From Typhlomys cinereus (taxonomy: Eukaryota > Chordata > Mammalia > Rodentia > Platacanthomyidae), in contig JALPQD010000233.1 in NCBI GenBank assembly GCA_023101885.1, forward strand, positions 1,959,501 through 2,023,500: a stretch of 64,000 nucleotides of DNA, given 5' to 3'. Position numbers and translations under genes: made by a program. Below the pieces are notes generated by a model, which was given only the letters and a program-made list of their open reading frames with translations, was not told the origin of the DNA and made no database searches. Positions 49,501 through 62,214 of the stretch are shown here, piece after piece (positions within the stretch are counted from its first letter, which is position 1; the number at the start of each line of letters is the position of its first letter).

Positions 49501-50090
49501 AACTATACCCTCTGTTAATTTAGACTAAATGTTAAAGACTCAAATCATAGTAAAGCACTCTATAAAGTAATAACTATTTCTAATACAATATTTAAGCATT
49601 TAAGGTTCTAAATATATGCTATAAATATGATAATTTATCAGTTATCACCTGAATTAGACAAGTTAAAAAAAAAGAGCCAGAAATAATATAAATCAATATA
49701 GATTGTTTTTATGTATGTTTTCTGTTAAACACTCTAAGGAAAAAATAAACGTTTTTATATCCATTTCAAATACTCAGATTTTTGTATACATGTATTAGGA
49801 ACTTTTATCCATGGACATATGAGATGTATGAACATATGATGTCATAAATCTTGAAATTAAACCAAAAGTATTATCTATGGCCATTTCTTGGGAGAGTTTT
49901 TTCATGAGAGTATTTTCATTTAGACTTTTAATACTTTTTAACACTTGTTTATGCCTGCAAGAGTGGCATTTTCCTCATAATAATTTTATATCATTTCCAT
50001 AACAAAAAACAAAACTTTTAAGATATCTTCAATTAAAGTGCAACAAATGTCAAAAGGAGGTTTTAATAGAGGTTATTAATTTTAAGAATG
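46591..50090. other. No gene seen
   Basis: About 3.5 kb of AT-rich DNA without an assignable element. Minus-strand frames at 48597-49034 and 48836-49129 are Phe/Leu/Tyr-rich by composition and show no family signature. Confidence 0.5.
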
Positions 50091-50710
50091 ATCAATAGCT
50101 CCTGAATGTCTTCTGCTTATTGGAGCTGCATTTCACAAACTTCAGTAACAAAGCTTTGTAATCTTGGGAAAGAAAACTGAAACAATGTTCCTGACTATTC
50201 CTACAAAAGGAAAGGTTCTTCTGAATTATCTAGGCAATATCTTATGTGATCACTTCCTTTAGAGAAGGGACCGTACACTGGTCTGAAACTTAAATGTCTC
50301 TCATACATCATAAAGGTTCTGCATTTGATATTGCATCCTTAATAGCAATCCTTCCTGCCTAAATAATGAGCTATCTGCAGGTGATGGAGTCATCTGTCCT
50401 TTGGAATATCATGTCTGGTTTTATCACATCTGAAGAGGCTTTCATTATGTACAGTATAAACAGGCAAAAGGCAATCAATCTATTAATTAGACAAGGTTGC
50501 AAATGGAAGCTACAATATAGGAACGAAAAAAGCAGTCCCAATTCCCGGAATCATTTTGAATAAAGCAGCTGGCTTCCTTAATTGTGAACAGAGGAGCGTA
50601 AAAGTCAATCTGGCTTCTTTAATGCAAGTTAAGTCATCCACCTGGCATGCCTGCTTTCTTTAACTTTAGACAGTTACCAAAATGCAACAGCATATTAAAG
50701 GCTTTTAAGA
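50091..50710. other. Repeat-free block, strong candidate conserved noncoding element
   Basis: About 620 bp with dense developmental-type motif words: TAATGAG, CTATTAATTAGAC, TTTGCATTTGATATTGCATC-like segments, AACAAAG and CTTTGT (SOX/TCF-like), CAGGTG, and CACCTGG E-boxes. No repeat and no long frame. Mixed composition contrasts with the AT-rich flanks. Inference only. Confidence 0.4.
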
Positions 50711-51085
50711 AATGATTATGTTTTATTTTGTAGTTATATGATGAAATCATTTATAAATTTAAGATACCAGCTTTACAATGTCATTCCAAAGAGTAGTAAC
50801 ATTTGTTTTGTTATGCATAGAATAGGGAACTTTTGTTTATATTTTCTCTTCAATAGTAAGGCCTAAATGAAAATGGTTCACATGTTTAAGCATTTTCTAT
50901 GCATTGGTCAATAGATTTCATAAAATGAAGTATCCAAAGATAAGCAGAAAAGCAAACCATGGATAGGGGTAGGAGACAATGTGTCTGTCAAATGATATAG
51001 GTATGTGTGCCCAACAAAAACTAAGCCAGCTTACCACAAAGACAGTTGAACAATTCTGGTTAATACTGTACAATTCACATTTGTG
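50711..51085. other. No gene seen
   Basis: AT-rich DNA leading into the sense L1 fragment; nothing recognised. Confidence 0.5.
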
Positions 51086-51089
51086 GAAT

Positions 51090-52015
51090 TGGAATACTAG
51101 TGTCCATCAGGAAAAAAGTAGATAAGAAAAATGTGGTCTGTATCCACAATGAAATTATATTTATTCACTAAAAAAAAAGAAATGGCAAAATTTTCAGGAA
51201 AATGAATGGAACTGGACATCATATTAAGAAAATAAACCCAAATCATAAGGCCAAATATTGTATGTTTTTTGCCATATCTAGAATCTAGATTTAAGTCTAA
51301 ATCTAAAAAATTGAATGTATGCAAACTAAGACAGTAGAAGAACAGTGAAGTGGACAATAGCCAGCCATAATGCAGAGTACCAGCAACCCTGCCATGCTCA
51401 CTCAGAATCTGCTGACCTAATCTCTCCCCATTTTAAGGATTAGGGAACCTTGCAGAAGAAGGGGAAGTAATATTCTAAGAACCTAAATAAGGAAAGGTTC
51501 ACTTTTGGACAAAACATTCCTTCAAGGCAGGATTGATGCATTCAGGAACTTATTGCCATGTCACTTGTCCTGACCAGACCTGCATGATTGACATACCAAC
51601 ATGCCCTTATAGACTATGGAAGACTTCAAGAGAGATAAGAATATACAGTGAAAACCTTGGGGGCTAAAGCTGCATTAGTGAAGAGAAATGTCCCTATCAG
51701 TAGCGATGTCCAAAGAGAGGCAACTTGGTATGCCACAGAGGCCTGAACCTCCATAACACTAGACAAGCCAGAGGGAACCCTGGGATCCATAGAAGCAGAC
51801 AGGCAGGAGGGTGGGATTGATGGAGGGATGGGAGGGAGAGAAAAATTTTTTAAAAAGTGTAGACAAACTAAAGGGAACCTTGGGGTCCATAGAAGCAGAT
51901 ACCAGGAAAGAGGGAGGGAGTGGGATGGATTAAAGAAGAGAAAGGAGGGGGATGGCTGGGAAGGGGATGGATGGAAGCAGGGGTAAGTTTTCAATATGCT
52001 TGTAAAACTAGAAAA
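51090..52015 (+). mobile_element. L1 3' end (lineage B), sense, with partly duplicated 3' UTR
   Basis: Decayed ORF2 C-terminal text ('GAAATTATATTTATTCACTA', 'AAATGAATGGAACTGGACAT', 'AAGGCCAAATATTGTATG') is followed by a 3' UTR whose start ('GACCTAATCTCTCCCCATTT', 'GAAGTAATATTCTAAGAACC') matches lineage A. It ends 'TCAATATGCTTGTAAAACTA'. A block of about 70-100 bp (AGGGAACC..GGG.TCCATAGAAGCAGA..., 51772-51850) is repeated at 51871-51960. Confidence 0.85.
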
Positions 52016-52079
52016 ACAAAATTCATCCCATTCAATGAATCTAATACATATATATCCCTGTCTCGAATCCAACATCCAA

Positions 52080-52111
52080 CAAACCAGTGTTGTCCTCTGA
52101 TCTCTGCATAT

Positions 52112-52148
<37 letters not shown>

Positions 52149-52200
52149 CACACACACATATGCACACATATATAAGCATACCCACATCCATACAAGTTTT
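52080..52200 (+). mobile_element. B4 SINE tail fragment with (CA)n
   Basis: 'CAGTGTTGTCCTCTGATCTC' matches the B4 'GTTGTCCTCTGACCTC' block, followed by a CA repeat (52112-52144) and a CATACCCACATCC-type tail. Everything upstream of that block is missing or replaced by the L1 tail. Confidence 0.65.
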
Positions 52201-54464
52201 TAAAAATGTAAATTATACCTTCTTTTCTAAGTTTTGGCAAAAAAGAATGTCAAATCAGAACAATTGCTCTAGAGTAATTCTGAACTGTATTCTAATGGCC
52301 TTTGTTTTAGATTTTTTAGTAAGATTTCATGACAGGAGAAAACTCTGGTGAACAGGAGGATGAAGACTATTCTTGGATCTCCCATTACAGTGTCTCTCCA
52401 AGGTATTTATGAAGCCCTGTGAGTCTGTTATCCAAACACTTTGTAGTTCCAACTCAGGGGCTTTTACCCCTCTGTTCAGGTTGCCCTTTCTCCCCTGTGG
52501 CTACACTATTTTTCGACTATCATTTTTATTGAAAAAAATAAAAGCTAAATTGGAGTTTCAGAATACCTTCCATTTAACTCCTTTAATAAAACAGGAAAGA
52601 TAAAAGCCACCAAGTCACAAGAGAAGTGTTTTTGAAAGCTGTGCCTTGGATATCAGAGATGCAGAAATAAAAGGCTGCTTCAAAAACAGAACCCAATGGC
52701 CTTGCTCTGGCCCTCTGCAGCTCTTCTCCTGCACTAGACCTGCTTTTAGCTTTAATTTTTTATTCAAGAAGTTAAATGGGAGACTTGAAATACTTTGGAT
52801 CAAATATCACAACAAATGAAGACGGGTGACAGATCATTCTTTTAAATACATTATTCTTATACACCTGTGCCAGGCAACTACATCAGGCACTTTGCACATG
52901 TCCACTGGCAAAGAGGATGTATTTATTATTTTTCTTTACATGAAGAATTTTTCACTAATCATATGGAAGTAGGAATCATCAAAGTATAGCACACTTCGTA
53001 GATTGATTATCATACCAAATTTTGTGAAAAGACTTTCAGTAAACCAAATAAAATGTAGTAATTTTGTATTTGTCAATGAACTCCTTTGGAATTTATATTG
53101 ATTGTTATCCAACTAGCTATTCTAGAAGAGTGATACTTAGTCCTACCTGCGGACATAATTTCAAAATATTTTCAAGAGAAGACATCCTATGAACTGGACA
53201 ATTGAAGTTATTACTGTATTAAAGTTTATTATTGAATAATAATAGATCAATAAATGAAACCAATAGGAAACAGGCAAATGAAAATTTACTGAGAGATACT
53301 AGCATTAAGATAGCATCACGCAAGAGTGTGGAACATATTGTTGTATCAACAACTATAAGGAGGAAAGGAGACATTGGGTAATTGGAAAGGATTTAACTTT
53401 AAAGAAATTTTCATTTTTTTCCTAAGTATATCTGCATTGTATAGTCACTATGTGAGGTTCTGGTTTATTTTTTCTACAGTTTGAACTAAAAGCTTAATGA
53501 ATGTGAATCTAAAATATTTTTTATCTTCTTAATAGAAAACATACAAGTCAAGTTTGTAATATTTTGTTCAAACTCATATATTTTTAGTATAATTTTTTTA
53601 GAAAAAAAAAACTCTGTTTCTGTCATTTCATACTATTCTTACCAATCAAAGAGAAATGGGGAGATGGAGGTCCTAATGATATTAAATGTATCTGCCAGCA
53701 CAGGCTGGTATTGATGAATGATGATTTGTCAGGACAGCCACTCTCCACAAGGGCCGATCTGAGGTGCGTGCTAAAAGCATTCTAGTGGCCTTCAATCAGA
53801 GCTGCCTCATTTTGCAAGCCTAGTATTATTTTAAATTAGCTTTTTATATTTAATTAAATAACACCTAGACTACAGAGTACCTCTTATTTTCCATCTAAGA
53901 ATTTTGTATCAAAATAAATTTCATAGAATCAGCAAGAAATAAAAACCAAGCAATCACTTTTGCTTTACAGGGAAACAGAAGAGGAAGAAGTGTGGGCAAA
54001 TCTGGACTGTTTGATCTTATGAAGTGATTTCATCTTTCAAAAGCACCATTATACTTATTAAATGCATAATTCTCCCTAGGCTTCAACAAAGGCAAAGGAG
54101 AATATTTCAAGAATAGTTTTCTATTGTCTCACTGTCTTCAGTAGGGATAAACTGATCTGACTGAAGATGTGAGTCTCACTCAGTCATTTTGCCCATGGAA
54201 GGATCCACTGGGTTTCTTTTTTCAATTATCTCTGGAGTGGACTGGTCAGAGACAAAATGGTAATTTTCGAAGGTTCAGAATGCCATATTATCTTTTAAGT
54301 ATCCACAGAAAACTTCCCTTTATAGCAAATAGCATTTCTTTTGAAAATTCAAAGGTATAAAGAATAAAATCATGGCAACATTAGAGTGAATTAATTTAAT
54401 TTAAATATTCAGAACGGGTAAAGTCATCCTGTGTTTCTCTACACATACAATTGCACTTGTATGG

Positions 54465-54465
<1 letters not shown>
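52201..54465. other. No gene; includes small complex blocks
   Basis: Mostly unique DNA. 52360-52800 and 53640-53860 are repeat-free and of mixed composition; the latter has retained CpGs in GGGCCGATCTGAGGTGCGTG and several TAAT/ATTA cores. No frame longer than 76 codons and no known protein signature. Confidence 0.45.

Positions 54466-54466
<1 letters not shown>

Positions 54467-54508
<42 letters not shown>
54467..54508. repeat. (CA)n microsatellite
   Basis: Perfect CA run of about 20 units, not obviously attached to a SINE. Confidence 0.95.
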
Positions 54509-57500
54509 TTAAAAGGAATATTATCTCTATGTAAAATACAGAATTTATGTCCTCTATTCATTGAAATGATGAAGTTCAATATATCTTGACTTGGTAGGGA
54601 TGATGCTTTTGTCCTTACATCTCTGTAGTCAAGCCATTTCACTTTTCTTTGTCATTGTCTGCCGAAGGAAGTATATAAGGGCTTTAAATCTTGGCAGAGA
54701 ATTCTAATATCTTTTTTAGTTCAGCGTTGGCATCCATGGATGATATTTTTTTGTCATTTAGTTTGACATGACAAACTATACTTCTGAAAGGAACATTCAA
54801 AAGATTTTTATTTAAATCTTCTGCTTTAGATGGCCTCTTCTGGCACTTGTGTAAGAAGCAAAGGACTTCCATCCTATAATTACAAGTAGTAAAACAGTAT
54901 AGGCTCCCATCCCGGTGCTTCTAAGACCATTAACTTTGCGGGAACGGAGATACGGCCTTATGTCTCTGGGAAGTATAAAATTTCTATTTTTCTCGAAATC
55001 CTACACTGAGATGATTTTGCTAAGGATGGAAATTTATACTGTGTTGTTTGTAAACTCCCAAATAGATGGCTCAGTCTCACCTTTTAGGGATGATTTCTGG
55101 TTTACCAGGCTGGGTTACCTCATTCTAGTCTGCAAAGAGAAAAGTTAAGAATCCTAAACCAACATATGCTGATACAACACTGAAAGAGGAGCACAAGATT
55201 TTTTTATGTTGTTTGACTGAAATACAGTTGAAATTATCTCATAATTCTCTCTCTTGCCACTTTACCAATTTACTGATATTTTGGCTAGAAGTCAGACTTT
55301 CGTTTGTTGGGATTTTGTGGCCTATCATACAGATATTTCCACAGCAATACTATAATTAATTCCATATTTAGTAATAAAAATCTAAAAGAAACCCAAGAGA
55401 AACACTACTAGCATTTCATTTTATTGATCTCAAAGTCTCTGGGTCTTCTGCCTTTTCTTTTCTACTTTTTACAGTCTATGTTTATGTGAAGCTTTCACCA
55501 GTACTTCAGGAAGGAAGTAGATAAAATCCATGTGTATTATTCCAGAACTAGCTAGTATTTGCCTTTTTTTGAAAGCTGACTGTGAATATGCAATGTTTCC
55601 ATTTCTGAAGCCCTTTAAAACATTATTCTAATAGGGCCAGAGAGAAGTCTATGAGGAACTTGCTGAGTAATTGCTCGAAAAGGTGTAGTGGTGCTTTGAA
55701 CTCTAGGCTCTAATTGATGATTATTGCTCATAATCTCTCAGAATTTCCATGTCTGAAGGGAGGTAAGGAAAGTCCAGTGAGCTGCTCTTTCCCCTGGCTG
55801 TGCCGACTTCATCTGAGACAGACTTCATCTGTCTTTTCTCTGTATTGTGTTCTAGGCACTGGCATAAAATTTTACTTGAAGAAGAAAATGTGATATTGAA
55901 AAGTTTAAAATTCTCTTAATTTTCAAATTTCTCAACAGAATTCTATGAGTATTTTAAGTCCTGAAGAATAAATTCTGGGTACTGATTTTGTCCACGTTCC
56001 ACAAGGCACCATTGTGAGTCGGGGCAGTCACATCATGACTCCAAGGTTTAATTTTACCATATTACAAAGTTTAAAAAAAAGTTGAAACATCACATATGCC
56101 TAATGTTTTATTGGCATATATTCCAAAAAATTGAAAGTTTTAGAATGGCGTCAGAAATATTTCAAAGAAATCAATTAAAGTATATCTACGATCTTTCAGA
56201 AAGACTGTCTTCATTTTCAAAAAGGGAACAGAAGCAAAATTTGAGCATTTAGAACATGTTCCTCCAATACCAAAGAAAGATTATTTTAATTATCACAATC
56301 TTTAATTATCTACTTAAAACTTAAACACAGAAAATTAAATGAATGCCATCCATGATTCAAAAAATATTATGAAAATATATGAGTATAATAAAAAATAAGA
56401 ATTTGTTATATTAAAAGCTTGAAGACCTTAATAATCAAGCCCATAGAGTAACCTAATTCTTTCCTAGTATTGATGGGGATGACACCATTTTCTCTATTGC
56501 AGATCCCAATTCCCTCTCAATTCCTGCTATAGCCAGAGCACTCGGGTTTGTCCATTGGGCAGTAAAATAGTTGTCCTGATGTCTGTGGCACAAAAGTCAG
56601 CAACAATAACTATCAACAACCTATCTAACCCAGATTCTTCCCAGGAAATGTGACACACAAAGGCAAGGGAGGGGTTAGAGCTACAGTGACAAGGATCCTT
56701 TGACACCAGAGCCTTGCTTTATCTTGACTCCTATAATCAAATGAAATACTGATAAACATCAGATAGAAAACAGGAAAGTGCACTAGAAATATCTGCTTCA
56801 GTGATTTTGTTACATGGTCTGAATAATGAGTGACAATGACAAAGAAATATTCAGCAGAGGGTCTTTGGCACCGCTAAGTATTTCTGGGTACTATCTAATG
56901 TGAGTTTAATTCTGACAGCAGCAGTCTATCATGTTCCACAAATTACAAGTGGTGTCTTCTGATTTTTGAGTTGGTTAAAAGGTACAGTGAAGGGGAATAA
57001 AAGACTATTTAGACATGATAACCAAAGAAAAAAGTTTCATTTTAACTTCTTAAAAAGTTATATTCTGTCAAAAGAGCTGCCTTACTTTTCTTTGAGAAAG
57101 GATTCTGTTTTAAATTGTCCAGAAACAGTTAAGATAAAGGAGACAGGAAGTCATACAACCAGTTGGAGACTGCATCTTTCATCATATCCAGATGGATAAA
57201 GTGAATAAGAATGGCCTGTCACTGGAATAAAACGTGAAGTCGCTTATGTATAAAGTCTGGATTATCAAAGCCTTGCTGACACAGAATGATTCTCCTTATG
57301 TCTTGAGATGATCTCACAGACACACTGAACAAAGAAAAGACAAAAACAGTTTTTGAGGGTCCCTAAAACACCAGAGACCTGAAGAGCCAGTGTCTACTGG
57401 GATGTACTAAAGAACTATTAATAGTTCCAAAATTGGTAATTACCTCATAAAACATCAATACAGAGGCATAAGTACAGAAGTTACAAACAAAGCCATGTTC

Positions 57501-59225
57501 CTGCTCTTTAATGCTTGGTCTCAAGTACGTTGAAGATTGTGAACAAAGTCTGGAAGAGCACAAAAGTATCAGTTGTGATAGAAATAGTGATCAAAGCAGA
57601 TAAACCGCTGACTGCTTAAAACCCAACAGTATCTGAAATTATTTTGTTCAGTTCTAAGCATCCCTGACTATTTAGTATCTAAAAAGACTCATGTTCTTTG
57701 GCTCAATATTATTTTAAGTGGTAGTAAATTAAAAATATTTTAAAAATTCATCCTTCAATTACTTTTTCCTTGTTTTCTCATCAATTAGACATATACACAA
57801 AGAATCTTTCACTGATCTGAATATTTCTGGTTTTTGGTCATATTAAAGGCACAAAAATGATTTATTTTCTTAAAGACATGTTAGTTTACTTAATGTGAAA
57901 ACTTATAGAATTAGACTTAGGTATCTAACTTTAACATTGATGAAATGTTTCAATATTTAAACAGTGCTTTTGAAAGAGGCTTCATAACAAAGTTATCAAC
58001 ATGCACAAAACTACTTGAATCTTAAATAATAATTTGTAAAAACCAAATGGAATATACAAATTACTAGAGCCAAAAACGAAGTCAAAAAACAAAAGATGAG
58101 TTATGTGTCCAGATGAAATTTAGCTAGACCTCTTTCAATAGGAGACTAAGAAGGAGAGCAGAGAGAATTTAATCTCTGGGCTCAAGTTTATTTATATTGT
58201 TCATCTTACCTATTACTAATTGTTCCTTATACTATTCATGTTATCCTGCTGTTTAGAGTTCAGAATGAAACAAGTGATGTGACTGTTCTAAAATAAATAA
58301 TTGGGATTTGCACAGAAAACCTCTCGCTAATAATTTTAGGAAAGAATTTAATATACATTAGGAGACAAATGGAAAACAAGAATACATTGTGTTAGGCTAG
58401 CAAGTCTACATCAGAGTCATCTAGAGACACTACAAATCAGAGTGAGAAATTTTCCTCCTTGGAGTGTACTGAAGGAAAATAGAGTTAGAAAATAAAATTA
58501 AGTAATTGTTCTGTGTTTAGGCTATGGGGAACAAATAAATAAAGTGTAATTGGACAGAAGAGTAGCAAGAAATCAGACAAACCAGATTTGCTTTTTGCCT
58601 GAGGTGTTTATCTCTAATAAATTAGAAAGGTGTAAATTACACTCAAAATTGAAATTCAATCTACTTTCATAGATATAAAAAGGTAAGTGTATATTTTCTT
58701 TAGTATTTCTACCCATGGAACATGTAAATTTCTGACAAAATGGTCCCTGATGTCAGAGGACTTTAACAACAAAATTTTCAAAAAAAAAATATTTCCACAA
58801 AATAAGATAGTGAAAGAGATGAAGCTATTATGACCTATGTTTTAAGATCACATTTGAAGGAATGGTAAAAGTAATACTTCCTTAAGAACTTGCAAATTCT
58901 ATTTGAGGGCAGTTGGCAAGCAGAAGATAATGGGCAAGTCAGATTAAACTTGGGAAATATTAGAAAATAATGATTTCAGAGGTATTACTACACTCCCAAA
59001 TCAAAGTTTTTATTATTTTGACTCATTCTTTAATATTTACACAATCTGAAATTTTCCTCACACCTAAACCATGTGCTTGGTTTTAGGGGTTTACATAATT
59101 GTTGGTTCCAATAGTCTACAATTTGAATATGCTTCTGAAAAGAAATTGAAATAAAGAATCAGCAGTTATAATTTCAGGTCTAGGTTATATGTCAGAAAAT
59201 CTATTGCACTACCATTTATTACCTC
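54509..59225. other. About 4.7 kb of unique DNA, no gene seen
   Basis: Frames at 54684-54872, 54915-55148, 56966-57199 and 57363-57563 are 62-77 codons and show no domain. No SINE head, LTR end or L1 text was found, which makes this the longest stretch without a young repeat in the window. Decayed ancient repeats may remain. Confidence 0.5.
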
Positions 59226-59239
59226 TCCACTTTGTTTTA

Positions 59240-59640
59240 GGTATATAATATATATATGATTTTATATGTACACATTTATTTTTAATTATATTAATAATTT
59301 TATGTGTTTACACCACCAACTACCTACCCCCACCCCCTACCCCACACATTTTCCCCATTAGCCAATTTCCCTGCCTCCCATGTCCCCCTGCATGTGTAGT
59401 CCACTGGGTCTCTAGGACATCTCTACTAGCTAGTATCTGGAAACTTGCAAGGGTGGAAATAGCTCACCAGTGAGTAAATAGTAAGGATGAGACTTCTCTC
59501 TAATGTCCAGCATTAGTCCCATGCAGTCTCTCAGAATAGCACTGTATCTCATGGGATCGTCCCTCCTCTAAGTCAAAATGTTGATAGGTCTGATATTGTG
59601 GAAGGGTAGTGGAACTAGACTAATCCAGTGATTTATTATT
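59240..59640 (-). mobile_element. Probable old L1 3' UTR, antisense
   Basis: A T-rich start, then a C-rich block (59330-59380; polypurine on the minus strand), then non-coding sequence of the length and layout seen in the other antisense L1 3' ends. The individual words differ from lineages A and B, so this is either an older L1 family or another element. Confidence 0.45.
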
Positions 59641-60730
59641 TTATTTATTTATTTTTGTCATTCCTATGCAAATTTTGTTATGGTCGAAACAAATTTCAAA
59701 TCCTGATTTCTTAATATGGAAGTTCTTCTCTCCAAGAATCACAGACAGACTTCCCAAATAGTGGTACACATTCTCTGCAGATGTAAAAACTAGCACTTTA
59801 ACATGTGACATGTGAAGGAAAAGAGCCCATAGTGAAGACTACAAGTTCCTCATAATCATTATAATGAAAGTGGATATTCAAGTTCAAGGCAATATAAGGG
59901 TTAAAGTGGTGAGGCCAGGAACACCAGAGATGAGAAATAAAGAACTCATAATTGAGTATGAAATAGTCAAGTATGATCAATAAAAGGAAGGCTGTGGGTC
60001 AGGGCAAGTGACAGCAGACAAACTAGCTCCCAAAAGTCCTTGAGAAACATACATAAGGTACTATTGTCCCTTCACATTCCTGCTTCTAATAATAACTAAA
60101 TAACAATGTAATAAACTAAACAAAGATAGCTTCTAAAAAAGCCTGCATGCATTTCAGGAAAATGAACCCAGGACACTCTGTAGGCAAGGAGGTAATTAAG
60201 AATGACCATAAGTCCCTTTGGATAATTGCATGAACAGAGAGAGTTTAGCATAATTAATAATTCTTGTCATACCTACAAGGTCAGAGGCAGTAACACCAGC
60301 AAGAATCAAGACTAGTAGACAGTCAAGGTCAACAACAACAACAACTAACAAAACAACAACAAAAGTCCATGTTAAATAAAGCTGGCAGAGTGTAGGGAGT
60401 TCTTCAACCATTCCTAACTGGGTAGGCAAGGTGCGGACAGAGCCCATCACCTCCTTAGTAGCCTAGGGGAATATACATACTATATATGAGACCCTCCATG
60501 ATAGTCAGAAAAACTAATCAGTCTCCATGGAAATCATTTCAGTATGTCCAGTATTTGCCATAAGTCCTTAAATATCTTAAACAGAATTTCAGTGACTTTT
60601 TATTTTTCCTCTCTGTCTTGGAACCCTCTCCCCTCACATATGATTCTCTCATTTGTCCTCAATTTATCTTTTCTTCTCATGATCTCTCAATCTCTCTTAG
60701 GTTTTTTTCAATTTTCTCAATTTTTTTATT

Positions 60731-60735
<5 letters not shown>
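59641..60735. other. No gene seen
   Basis: Unique-looking DNA. A short (CAA)n tract lies at about 60331-60362 and produces a Val-rich minus-strand frame at 60196-60450. No element assigned. Confidence 0.5.
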
Positions 60736-60737
<2 letters not shown>

Positions 60738-60771
<34 letters not shown>

Positions 60772-60783
60772 TTCTCTCTCTCA

Positions 60784-60836
<53 letters not shown>
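60738..60836. repeat. Compound (TC)n-(TG)n microsatellite
   Basis: TC repeat at 60738-60782 followed by a TG repeat at 60789-60836. The TG part is the tail of the antisense SINE that follows. Confidence 0.95.
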
Positions 60837-60841
<5 letters not shown>

Positions 60842-61050
60842 CTCAGAGGCCACTGTGTGTGCCTGTGGAGGCTCAAAGATAGCTTTTGGATTCTCCATGG
60901 ATTGTTTCTACCTCCTATTTGCTTTTTTCTGAAGTTTCCCAGGTTCTGCCTTCTGGGTCACCTTCATTTCTGTGGAATTCAGAGTCCAAACTCAGGACCT
61001 TCTATTTGTGAGGCAAAGGTTTAATCCCTGAGCTATCTCTCTGACCCCCA
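60789..61050 (-). mobile_element. ID-headed SINE (older subfamily), antisense
   Basis: On the minus strand: 'GGTCAGAGAGATAGCTCAGG', 'GATTAAACCTTTGCCTCACA', 'AGGTCCTGAGTTTGGACTC' (B-box region), body, 'GAGCCTCCACAGGCACACAC' and CA tail. The overlapping Val/Cys-rich frames come from the TG repeat. Confidence 0.88.
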
Positions 61051-61127
61051 AATTTCTCTTAGTACACCTGCCTTTTCTTTGCTTGTTTGTTTGTCTACTT
61101 CTTAGAGACTACTGGCATGAGACAATG

Positions 61128-61404
61128 AACTCTAGGGCCACTGTCTCAGGTCTATCTTTGATTGAAGTCTTCATAAACTCCCTCTTTTGTTTGTTTGATT
61201 AACTTTCATCCCCACAACCAGTTAGCAAGGGCTCTCAGTAACATTCCCTATGATCACACCTTACCATGTTCATTGATTTCTGCTGAGATCTAAGTACTTC
61301 CCTCATTGAGTTACTTCCATTTCTTCATTATATTCTCACCCTTATCAAGGTTTTCCAATGCTGTCATTTCATGGGGTTTTATTCTTCCTGCCTTTGGTAT
61401 TATT
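61128..61404 (+). repeat. Direct repeat, copy 1 (277 bp)
   Basis: Runs from AACTCTAGGGCCACTGTCTC to CTGCCTTTGGTATTATT and recurs at 61937-62214 with about seven differences, mostly C/T. Contains no SINE, L1 or LTR signature I recognise and no long frame. Confidence 0.95.
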
Positions 61405-61689
61405 TTCACTTGTTCACTTCATGTAATTCTGAGGCAACTGATATAGGATTATGACTTCTCAATCCATGCATTTCATCAAGTGTCGAAACAAGAATTAATT
61501 TGCTTTTCTTTTTTTAATCTACTTCTTACAACTAATGAAGAAGACTTGCAATTTTTTAACTACTAAATAGGTTTCTAATGGACACTTTGCTTTCAAACAC
61601 TATTGACTACCTTGATTCAAACTTGCATTATTTGTTTATAATGGTATTTTTTTCATCTCAGTGATCTTCTTTTCCTATGCTTCAAAAAT

Positions 61690-61800
61690 GTTTTGTTAGA
61701 CAAAGAGAGAGACAGACAGAGAAAGAGAGAGAATCAAATTTGGGTCAACAGGTTTATAAGCAGGTGCAAGTTCTGTTGAACAATCATGCCAACACCCTGA
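61690..61800 (-). mobile_element. Possible truncated tRNA-derived SINE, antisense
   Basis: A GAGA-rich stretch followed by 'TTGGGTCAACAGGTTTATAA', 'GCAGGTGCAAGTTCTGTTGA' and 'ACAATCATGCCAACACCC' has the layout of the reverse complement of an ID/DIP-like SINE head with a polypurine part. Strongly decayed; tentative. Confidence 0.35.
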
Positions 61801-61936
61801 ATTTTGTTGTTATATGTATTAATTTGAAGTCCTGCTAAGGATGTCCATCCACTAACATGAAGAACATACTTTCCAACTTCACAACCACTTTTGCTTTACC
61901 CCATGGTATCATTTTATTTTCTTTCCCCAAACCTAC

Positions 61937-62214
61937 AACTCTAGGGCCACTGTCTCAGGTCCATCTTTGATTGAATGTCTTCATAAACTCCCTCTTTTGT
62001 TTGTTTGATTAACTTTCATCCCCACAATCAGTTAGCAAGGGCTCTCAGTAACATTCCCTATGATCACACCTTACCATGTTCATTGATTTCTGCTGAGATC
62101 TAAGTACTTCCCTCATTGAGTTACTTCCATTTCTTTATTATATTCTCACCCTTATTAAGGTTTTCCAATGTTGTCATTTCATGGGGTTTTACTCTTCCTG
62201 CCTTTGGTATTATT
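61937..62214 (+). repeat. Direct repeat, copy 2 (278 bp)
   Basis: Partner of 61128-61404 in the same orientation, offset about 810 bp. One single-base insertion (GAATGTC against GAAGTC) and about six substitutions. Confidence 0.95.

Noticed and set aside
51626..52351. 204-codon minus and 143-codon plus frames
   Set aside because: L1 3' UTR, CA repeat and B4 tail read through by chance.
54467..54508. CA repeat as the tail of an unseen SINE
   Set aside because: No head or body text of any SINE in the window was found on either side.
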